Part shown: one piece after another, positions 1-5,800 of the stretch
How positions within the stretch are numbered: position 1 is the first letter of the stretch
Layout: every line of letters begins with the position of its first letter
Assembly (NCBI GenBank): GCA_035461525.1
Contig: DATHVD010000011.1
Coordinates: 1 to 16,471 of the forward strand
Origin: JAIBJN01 sp035461525
Lineage (GTDB): Bacteria; Actinomycetota; Thermoleophilia; Gaiellales; Gaiellaceae
DNA length: 16,471 nt
Reading direction: 5' to 3'
Position numbers and translations under genes: made by a program
The notes under the pieces: generated by a model
Told to the model about the DNA's origin: nothing
The model's database searches: none
The model's input: only the letters and a program-made list of their open reading frames with translations

Positions 1-723
1 GAGCTCCGGCGGCACCTCCGGCGCGATCTCCCGGACGGGGGTTGGGGGCTCGCCGTGGCCGAGCGCCGCGAGGTCGGCGAGCGACGCGAACTGGAAGGGC
101 GTCCGGCCGGTGAGAAGCTCGTAGAGGACGATGCCGAGGGAGTAGACGTCCGCGGCCGGAGTCACCGGCTCCCCGGCCGCCTGCTCGGGCGCGAGGTAGG
201 CCGCCGTGCCGAGAAGCGCGCCGACCTGCGTCAGCCGGGTCTGCTCGGCCGCGCGGGCGATGCCGAAGTCGGCGATCTTGAGGACGCCGTCCTCCCGGAG
301 CAGGAGGTTCTGCGGCTTCACGTCGCGGTGGACGAGCCCGGCGCCGTGCGCGTGCTCCAGGCCGGCGCACGCCTGCGGCGCGAGGGCCGCGACGGCCTCC
401 GCCGCAAGCGGCCCGCTGCGGGCGAGCTCTTCGGCGAGCGTCGTCCCGGGTACGTGCTCCATCACGATCCAGGGCTGTCCGTTCTCCTCGCCGGCGTCGA
501 ACACCTGGACGACGTTCGGGTGCGAGAGGCTCGCAGCCATGCGGGCCTCGCGGAGGAAGCGCAGGCGGAACCCCTCGTCGGAGGCGAGGTGGCCGGCGAG
601 GATCTTCACGGCCACCCGGCGGCCGAGCTCGGCGTCCTCGGCCAGGTACACGACGGCCATGCCGCCGCGCCCGAGCTCGCGCTCGAGGCGGTAGCGGTCG
701 CCGGCGAGGGTCTCGGCGCTCAG
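1..723 (-). CDS. Hanks-type serine/threonine protein kinase (PknB-like), C-terminus outside window
   Basis: The 241 visible codons form a nearly complete kinase domain that would phosphorylate Ser/Thr on partner proteins. Seen in order: glycine loop GRGGMAVVY (residues 19-26), ATP-anchoring Lys40 in AVKIL, helix-C Glu59, catalytic loop HRDVKPQN (132-139), DFG at 152-154 and LAPEQ at 177-181. No ATG, GTG or TTG occurs in frame upstream close to the domain. The only sensible start is CTG at 723-721, which has a perfect AAGGAGG seven bases upstream and overlaps the TGA of the upstream lipoprotein gene as CTGA. The two are therefore probably translationally coupled. A transmembrane segment and extracellular sensor, usual in PknB relatives, would lie beyond base 1 and cannot be seen. 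Kinase identity is secure; substrate is unknown. Confidence 0.93.
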   Translation of the reverse strand, partial: MSAETLAGDRYRLERELGRGGMAVVYLAEDAELGRRVAVKILAGHLASDEGFRLRFLREARMAASLSHPNVVQVFDAGEENGQPWIVMEHVPGTTLAEELARSGPLAAEAVAALAPQACAGLEHAHGAGLVHRDVKPQNLLLREDGVLKIADFGIARAAEQTRLTQVGALLGTAAYLAPEQAAGEPVTPAADVYSLGIVLYELLTGRTPFQFASLADLAALGHGEPPTPVREIAPEVPPEL

Positions 724-1199
724 CGGTCGTCCTCCTTGCCCTTCCCGCCCTTGCCGTGGCCCTTCCCCTTGCCGTTGCCGTTCCCCTTGTCCTTTCCATT
801 CGCCTTGCCGGGCGGCACGAGCTCGTCCGAGTCCTCGGAGTCGTCGTCGTCCGCCTCGTCGTCGAGCGGGGCCGGGTCGCAGACGATGTCGTCGGTGAGG
901 CGTCCGACCGCCTCGAGAAGCGGCTCCGCGAACGAGACCGGCACCCTGCCGCCGTCCACCGCCTCACCCGCCCGCGCTTCGAGCTCGGCCGCGAGCTCGG
1001 CCGCCGCGCAGTCGTCGCCCGCCTCCAGCCGGTTCGCGATCTCGTCGCTCGTCTCGGCTAGGGGCTCGGCGACCGCGGCGGGCAGCCGCGGGTCACTCGA
1101 CTCCCCGGTGCCACCGCCACAGCTCGTCGCGAACAGCGCCAGGGCGCAGACGAGCGCTCCCGATCTCGTCGTCCGGGCGCGAGCGACGGGCACGAGCAT
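720..1199 (-). CDS. Small putative lipoprotein with acidic and Gly/Lys-rich tail, upstream of the kinase
   Basis: No known family is recognised. The ATG at 1199 gives about 159 residues; a GTG at 1217 would add six residues including two Glu, which suits a signal peptide less. The N-terminus is basic, then hydrophobic (ALVCALALFATSC), ending at a candidate lipobox cysteine followed by GGG, so export and lipidation are likely. The middle is a predicted helical, Ala/Glu-rich stretch with two cysteines. The C-terminus has an Asp/Glu run followed by a low-complexity tail of GK/GN/GH units. Its TGA overlaps the kinase CTG, so it is probably made together with the kinase and may act with it at the cell surface. 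That functional link is inference from gene order only. Confidence 0.75.
   Translation of the reverse strand: MLVPVARARTTRSGALVCALALFATSCGGGTGESSDPRLPAAVAEPLAETSDEIANRLEAGDDCAAAELAAELEARAGEAVDGGRVPVSFAEPLLEAVGRLTDDIVCDPAPLDDEADDDDSEDSDELVPPGKANGKDKGNGNGKGKGHGKGGKGKEDDR
731..737 (-). promoter_or_regulatory. Ribosome binding site deciding the kinase CTG start
   Basis: The minus strand reads AAGGAGG, a perfect anti-16S match, with seven bases between it and the CTG at 723. It lies inside the last codons of the upstream lipoprotein gene. Because no other start codon stands at a proper distance, it is the main argument for CTG initiation. Confidence 0.7.
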
Positions 1200-1225
1200 G
1201 CCCTCGGGAACTTCCACGGGCCGGA

Positions 1226-1240
1226 GCCGGTCAAACCGGC
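1226..1240. promoter_or_regulatory. Inverted repeat between divergent lipoprotein genes
   Basis: GCCGGT, three bases CAA, then ACCGGC: a perfect 6-bp dyad in the short space between the minus-strand lipoprotein and the plus-strand SIMPL gene. It could be an operator serving both promoters or part of the SIMPL 5' leader. No clear -35/-10 pair was found beside it. Confidence 0.3.
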
Positions 1241-1264
1241 CAAATCGAGATCGGAGGAAGAACG

Positions 1265-2044
1265 ATGAGCAGAACCGTAGTCGCCGCCCTCGCCGCAGCC
1301 ATCCTCGTCGGCACGCTCCTCGCTGCCGGTTGCGCCGGCGACGACGAGCCGGACGTCACCGCCGCCGGCGGCCTCGAGAGCGGCGTGCTCGCCGCCGGGT
1401 CGGGGCAGGTCGCGCTCGGCGCGGCCGCGGCGGCCGGGGGCGTGGGGATCACGGTCGTCGGCACGGGGTCGGCGCGTGTCGCCCCAGACGTGGCGCAGTG
1501 GTCCTTCGGCGTCCAGACGAGCGGCGACACGGCCGCGGCCGCTCTCGCGGCGAACAACGAAGCCGCGGAGAGAATCGTCGCAGCGCTCCGGGACGCGGGC
1601 GTCGCAGAGGAGGACCTCCGCACGGAGCAGGTCTCCGTCTGGCCGCGGACTGCCGACGACGGCAGCGGCGTGCAGGGGTACGACGCCTCGAACGTCGTGC
1701 AGGCGACGATCCGGGACCTCGACGGCGCAGGCGCCGTCGTGGACGCCGCCGTGTCCGCCGGCGCGAACCAGGTCTACGGGCCCACCCTCACGGTCTCGGA
1801 CGCGCAGGCCCAGTATCGGGCCGCCGTCGACGCCGCGTTCGACGACGCCCGGGCACGCGCCGAGGCGATCGCAGAGAAGGCGGGCGTCACGCTGGGTGCT
1901 CCTGTCGCCATCGTCGAGGGAGGCGGTGGTGTCTCGCCTGCCTTCGAGGCCGCCGCGGAAGAGGCCGCCGTGCGCGACGTTCCGATCCAGCCGGGGACGC
2001 AGGAGATCGGAGCCACGCTCACCGTCACGTTCTCCATCGGCTGA
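1265..2044 (+). CDS. SIMPL domain-containing lipoprotein (DUF541)
   Basis: 259 residues, usual length for bacterial SIMPL/DUF541 proteins, which are exported and of poorly known function (BP26 and YggE are relatives). The N-terminus is a lipoprotein signal with LLAAGC and Cys23. After an Ala/Gly-rich linker the SIMPL domain starts near residue 60 with GITVVGTGSARVAPD and runs to about 230, including the typical DARARAEAIAEKAGV helix and the APVAIVEGG strand. The ATG at 1265 has GGAGG eight bases upstream. The gene stands alone: divergent from the kinase pair and closed by a strong hairpin just past its stop. Role in envelope stress or oxidative stress is only suggested by relatives. Confidence 0.9.
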   Translation: MSRTVVAALAAAILVGTLLAAGCAGDDEPDVTAAGGLESGVLAAGSGQVALGAAAAAGGVGITVVGTGSARVAPDVAQWSFGVQTSGDTAAAALAANNEAAERIVAALRDAGVAEEDLRTEQVSVWPRTADDGSGVQGYDASNVVQATIRDLDGAGAVVDAAVSAGANQVYGPTLTVSDAQAQYRAAVDAAFDDARARAEAIAEKAGVTLGAPVAIVEGGGGVSPAFEAAAEEAAVRDVPIQPGTQEIGATLTVTFSIG

Positions 2045-2053
2045 GGCCCGCCC

Positions 2054-2092
2054 GACGAGCGGGCCCCTCTCCCACATCGGGGCCCGCTCGTC
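2054..2092 (+). terminator. Strong hairpin terminator after the SIMPL gene
   Basis: GACGAGCGGGCCCC and its exact reverse complement form a 14-bp perfect stem with an 11-base loop, ten bases past the SIMPL stop. There is no clear T-run after it, as is common in high-GC actinobacteria, but stem strength and position make termination likely. Confidence 0.8.
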
Positions 2093-2202
2093 TCCCGCTC
2101 GCCGGAGGGGGCTAGCCTCACTACCAGACGCCTGCTGCCCCGACGGCGCCGGGGGCCGTTCCGGCCGAGGATTCGGGTGTCACGTGGAACGAGGAGGACG
2201 CC

Positions 2203-2424
2203 ATGACCACGCTCGCCATCCCCCTTCACCCGGCCTCGGTAACCGACGCCCCCCGCTTCGACGCGTTCCTCCTGCGCGTCACCTTCGCCGCCCCGGGCGG
2301 CGAGCGCCGTGCCGCGGTCGGCGGTGGCGCCTCGGTCGCCGCAGCGATCGCCGCTGCCCGCGACGAGCTCCCGCCCGGCCGCGGATGGACGCTCGTCCGC
2401 TGGAACTACCTCTACGGCCAGTAG
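2203..2424 (+). CDS. Hypothetical 73-residue protein
   Basis: No family is recognised. The ATG has GGAGG about six bases upstream, and codon use has the strong G/C third-position bias of true genes here. The product has no signal peptide or membrane segment. It begins with a strand-like stretch, has an FLLRVTF strand, an Ala-rich helix (SVAAAIAAARDEL) and ends in a hydrophobic aromatic tail, WNYLYGQ, so it looks like a small alpha/beta fold. It sits 51 bases before the permease gene, which seems to have its own promoter. A functional link is therefore not implied. Confidence 0.65.
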   Translation: MTTLAIPLHPASVTDAPRFDAFLLRVTFAAPGGERRAAVGGGASVAAAIAAARDELPPGRGWTLVRWNYLYGQ

Positions 2425-2463
2425 CCGGGCGTCCTTCCCCCGAAGCCCGGCCACGACGCGGCG

Positions 2464-2469
2464 TAGGGT
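2464..2469 (+). promoter_or_regulatory. Candidate -10 box for a leaderless permease mRNA
   Basis: TAGGGT fits the actinobacterial TANNNT -10 pattern and ends six bases before the GTG start of the permease, which has only a weak Shine-Dalgarno. That spacing is what a leaderless transcript needs. No good -35 is seen. Confidence 0.45.
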
Positions 2470-2475
2470 GAAGCG

Positions 2476-3798
2476 GTGCCGAGGCTCGGCCGGATCATCC
2501 TCTTCGTCGCCTTCGCCTTCACGGTCATGGCCGACCCGGTCTCGTCCGTCGCCTACGCGGTCGAGGCCTCGCTCGCCGCCCTCGACGGCGACCTCGCCAC
2601 GCTCCTGCCGACGATGACGCTCGTCCTCGGCGTGATCGTCGTCGTCGCGGCGAGCTACCACCAGCTGATCGCCCGCTTTCCCGACGGCGGCGGCGGCGCC
2701 GCCGGAATGGCGGCGGCCTTCGGCGAGGGCTGGGCGTTCCTCCCGCTCGGCGCGCTGGTCGTGGACTTCACGCTCACGATCGCAGTCAGCGTCTCCGCCG
2801 CCTCCTCGGCGCTGATCGCCTACGCGCCCGGGCTGGCGGGCCTGCGGATCCCAATGGCGGCGGCGCTCGCGGCGTCCGTCGCCGCGATCTGCCTCGTCGG
2901 CCATCGCGGGCGCGTCCTCTTCGCAGCGGCGACCCTCTCGTTCGTCGGCCTCGCGGCCCTCGTCGTCGTGCGCGGCGCCTTCGCCGAGCCGGGAGTGGCG
3001 GCAACGCCCCTCGCCGGCGAGGCTTCCTTCCTCCCTCTGCTCCTGGCGCTGCCGCTCGGGATGGCGCTCGCCACCGGCGTCGAGGCGCCGTCGAACGCCG
3101 TCGCGGAGCTCGGAGAGCTCGGCCCCGGCGGTCGCCGCCGCTTCGGGCAGGCGACGATCTGGATCATGCTCGCCGTCGTGAGTGGCCTGACCATCTCGTT
3201 CGCCGCGCTCGCAGCGCGCCTCGGGATCGGCCTCCCGCCGGACGACTCGACGCTCCTGGCCGAGGTTGCCCGGACTGCGACCGGCGGCGACGGGGCGTTC
3301 GCGGTCTTCCAGGCGGCGAGCGCGCTCCTCCTTCTCGCCGCGGCCGCGGCGTCCTTCATCGCGGGCGCCGGGCTCCTCGAAGCCCTCGCCCGGCACACCG
3401 ACGGCGGCCGCGGGCTTCTGCCGGCCCGCTTCGGGCAGGCGAACCGCTTCTACGTCCCGCCCTGGGGGATCGGCGCGCTGCTCGTCGTCTCGCTGGCGGT
3501 CGTCAGCTTCGCCGGCGGGCGGGACCAGGAGATCGTGCACTTCTACGCGGTAGCCGTCTTCCTCAGCTTCCTCGGCGCCGTGGTCGCGTGCGCCGTGCTC
3601 TCGTGGCGGGAACGGCGGCTCGCCGCGCTCGCGGTCAACGCCGCGGGCATCGTCCTCGTCGGCCTCGTCCTCGCGCTCAACCTGCGCCGGCTCGACCCGC
3701 TCGCCTCGCTGGCCGCGTCGGCCGCCGTCTCGCTCTTCCTCTGGGGCATGTGGGTCCGCCGCGGCCGCCCGGGCGGCACCGGGAGGCTCGGACGCTAG
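2476..3798 (+). CDS. APC-superfamily permease, KimA/amino-acid-permease-like
   Basis: 440 residues with about twelve hydrophobic segments, the APC layout. The first segment carries ADPVSSVAYAVE, which resembles the DALSSVAYATE motif of KimA-type K+ importers and related amino acid permeases. The third segment region (FPDGGGGAAGMAAAFGEG, then GALVVDFTLTIAVSVSA) also resembles that group. It lacks the long cytosolic C-terminal domain of KimA (about 600 residues), so substrate could be K+, amino acids or another cation/amine. The GTG start is chosen because the first membrane segment follows at once. It converges with the DAO remnant, sharing the palindromic CTAG as stop for both. Transporter class is secure; substrate is not. 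Confidence 0.85.
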   Translation: MPRLGRIILFVAFAFTVMADPVSSVAYAVEASLAALDGDLATLLPTMTLVLGVIVVVAASYHQLIARFPDGGGGAAGMAAAFGEGWAFLPLGALVVDFTLTIAVSVSAASSALIAYAPGLAGLRIPMAAALAASVAAICLVGHRGRVLFAAATLSFVGLAALVVVRGAFAEPGVAATPLAGEASFLPLLLALPLGMALATGVEAPSNAVAELGELGPGGRRRFGQATIWIMLAVVSGLTISFAALAARLGIGLPPDDSTLLAEVARTATGGDGAFAVFQAASALLLLAAAAASFIAGAGLLEALARHTDGGRGLLPARFGQANRFYVPPWGIGALLVVSLAVVSFAGGRDQEIVHFYAVAVFLSFLGAVVACAVLSWRERRLAALAVNAAGIVLVGLVLALNLRRLDPLASLAASAAVSLFLWGMWVRRGRPGGTGRLGR

Positions 3799-4163
3799 GT
3801 CCGGGCGACCGCGGCTGCCCGCTCCGCGCGGAGCCGCCGGATCGCCGCGTCGTCCCGCTGCGCCGTGCCGGCGGCCGCGAGGCGCGCGCCAGGGACCCCC
3901 GGTCTCGGCCGCAGAGCGAGGGGGCTGTCGGAGCGCAGGAGCTAGCGGAGCCCCTGCCGGAGCGCCGCCGGGCTCGCGAGCGGCATGGCGTGGGTGGGGC
4001 AGAGGACGCCGGCCTTCCCGGCGGAGCAGTCCCAGCCGAGCTCGGCTTTCGCGCTCGAGCACGAGAGGCCGGGCCCCCGGCGGGCCAGCCCGAGCGCGAC
4101 GCAGGCGCTGCTCGCGCCTCCCCCGACCACGACGACGGCCCGGTGCTCCCCCCCGCGGAGCAT
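3795..4163 (-). pseudogene. Decayed N-terminal fragment of a DAO-family FAD oxidoreductase (glycine/D-amino acid oxidase type)
   Basis: Reading from ATG at 4163, the product opens with VVVVGGGASSACVALGLARRG, a DAO-type Rossmann dinucleotide fold, followed by ELGWDCSAGKAGVLCPTHAMPLASPAALRQGLR, typical of DadA-like D-amino acid dehydrogenases. A TAG at 3944-3942 interrupts the frame where relatives would have Trp. After it the same frame continues with family-like sequence (LLRSDSPLALRPRPG) down to a stop at 3795. The second Rossmann strand has lost its ribose-binding acidic residue (LSCSSA instead of a V-L-x-E pattern), and about 300 residues of the enzyme are missing. A non-functional relic is the best reading; an active gene of about 73 codons is unlikely. 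Confidence 0.75.
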
Positions 4164-4179
4164 AGGCGTCCGGGGCCGC

Positions 4180-4195
4180 CGCTCCGCGAGGAGCG
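4180..4195 (-). terminator. Short hairpin directly after the peroxidase stop
   Basis: CGCTCC-GCGA-GGAGCG: a 6-bp perfect GC-rich stem with a four-base loop, abutting the peroxidase TAG at 4196. It is likely a weak terminator for the minus-strand block; no T-run follows. Confidence 0.4.
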
Positions 4196-5746
4196 CTACC
4201 CGAGCGGGTTGAGGATGCTCTTCTTGCCGTTCGAGGCGAAGAGAAGGAGGTCGACCATCCGGAACGTCCGGTCGTCGGGGCCGAGCGTCGGTCGCCACCC
4301 CGGATCCCGGACGATCGACACCTCGCTTCCCTCCATCGCCCGGTGGAAGGTCTCGACCACGATCCGCGCGCCCACCCCCGTCAGCTTCCCCCGGTTCAGC
4401 TCGGCCTCCCGGAGGATGTAGAACCAGAGCGGCGTGTCGGCGAGAAAGGCCTTGCGCTGTGCCGGCGTCAGCCGGTCGAGCGCCGCGCCGTTCCTGCCGT
4501 CCCTGATCTGGGCCTTCGTCAGCCTCTCGACGGGGACGCCCTTGCGTCGCAGGAACGTGACCATCTGCTGGCCCGTGGCCAGCCGTACCATTTTCGCCCG
4601 GCTGAGGTTGCGGACGGCGAGGTTGGCCTCTGCGGGCGGGAAGCCGGGGATGCTCGCGAGCGGGTTGACGAGCGTCGTGTCGATGCGCATCGCCCGGTTG
4701 AACCTCTTCTCGGGCACGGTCAGATCGGCGCGACCGGCCTCGCCGAAGTCGTAGAGGCGCCGGAAGTCCGCGATCCAGCTGCTCTGAAGCTCGACGCTGC
4801 CGCCCAGGTCGCCGCTGCCGCCGGAGAATACGAACAGCAGGTCGAGCGTGCCGAAGCCGTCGTCGAAGACCCTGTTCCAGTTGTAGGCCCTGCGCACCAT
4901 GGAGTGGCCGAGCCGGAAGGCTGCCACGGAGAACTCGATCGGCATCGTCGGGACGTCGGTGGCGGGGACACCGGTCTCGAAGACCTTCCTGCCGTTGCTG
5001 AAGACGTCCTTCACGACGCTCGCCCGGCAGATGCGCGGCAAGAAGTCCGTGCGGAGCATCCACTGGTAGTGCTTGACGACGAGCTCGCGCGCCTGGGCGA
5101 AGCGCTCTGCGGGCAGCACGGAGGACGGGAGGGTGGCGACGACGCGGTTGTGGAAGCGGATGAAGGCCAGGTGGGTCTGGGCCACCGCGAGGTTCTCGTC
5201 GTTCCGCGGATCGGGGATGATCGCCCGGCGCCTTGCCTTCACGGTCCGCCCGGCGCCGCGGGGGAGGTCGAAGCCCTGCCTGGCCGGGAGGCCCTCGAGC
5301 GCCTCCGTCTTCCCCGTCTTCAGCTTCACGCCGCCCGCCGCGTAGAACTTCGCCGACGCCGGGTCGGCGGGCCCCGCGCCGTACAGCGAGTCGAGGTCGA
5401 GGCTCGGGGAGCGGGCCTGGAGGAGCTTGGCCGGCGAGACGTTCTCGCCGAGTGTGACGGTCGTCTTGTCGAAGGTGAGGTCGTGGTCCACGAACTGGCC
5501 AAGGTACGTGTAGCCCGCCGGGATCCGTGAGGCTCCGCCCCCGCCGGCGGTCATGGCCTCGCCGACCTTCGTCCGGAGCCCCTCGGTAAGCTGGCGCCCC
5601 CCTCCGCCCGGCCCGAGCCGGGAGAAGCGGAACGGCGGAGCGTCCGCCGCGGCGGACGCCTCGAGGGCGTCCGTCCGGCCGCCGACACTCTCGCCGAGCA
5701 GCCCCTCGCCGAGCACGTAGTAGCTCTCCGAGCCGTGGTGCTCCAC
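4196..5746 (-). CDS. Animal-type heme peroxidase (An_peroxidase family)
   Basis: 516 residues, matching the catalytic domain of the peroxidase-cyclooxygenase superfamily, which oxidises halides or organic substrates with H2O2. Seen: distal motif GQFVDHDLTFD with Gln84, Asp87 and His88; catalytic Arg181 in DPRNDEN followed by THLAFIRFHNRV; proximal heme His281 in FRLGHSMVR. These line up with Gln91, His95, Arg239 and His336 of myeloperoxidase. No signal peptide or membrane segment is seen, so it is cytoplasmic or exported another way. The GTG at 5746 has GAGAGG about eight bases upstream. It lies 54 bases after the M20 fusion gene on the same strand, suggesting one operon. All key residues are present, so it is probably active; the substrate is unknown. 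Confidence 0.92.
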   Translation of the reverse strand: MEHHGSESYYVLGEGLLGESVGGRTDALEASAAADAPPFRFSRLGPGGGGRQLTEGLRTKVGEAMTAGGGGASRIPAGYTYLGQFVDHDLTFDKTTVTLGENVSPAKLLQARSPSLDLDSLYGAGPADPASAKFYAAGGVKLKTGKTEALEGLPARQGFDLPRGAGRTVKARRRAIIPDPRNDENLAVAQTHLAFIRFHNRVVATLPSSVLPAERFAQARELVVKHYQWMLRTDFLPRICRASVVKDVFSNGRKVFETGVPATDVPTMPIEFSVAAFRLGHSMVRRAYNWNRVFDDGFGTLDLLFVFSGGSGDLGGSVELQSSWIADFRRLYDFGEAGRADLTVPEKRFNRAMRIDTTLVNPLASIPGFPPAEANLAVRNLSRAKMVRLATGQQMVTFLRRKGVPVERLTKAQIRDGRNGAALDRLTPAQRKAFLADTPLWFYILREAELNRGKLTGVGARIVVETFHRAMEGSEVSIVRDPGWRPTLGPDDRTFRMVDLLLFASNGKKSILNPLG

Positions 5747-5800
5747 GGAACAACCTCTCTCCCGGGCGGACGACGCCCCGCGCTTGCCGTGTCGCTCTGC

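Noticed and set aside
55..2115. A long plus-strand frame over the kinase and SIMPL genes
   Set aside because: Shadow frame; the real frames carry complete kinase motifs on the minus strand and a SIMPL domain in another plus frame.
2090..2118. A promoter for the 73-residue protein using TAGCCT at 2113
   Set aside because: The -10 fits TANNNT but no -35-like hexamer stands 17 bases upstream, and the site follows directly on the terminator hairpin.
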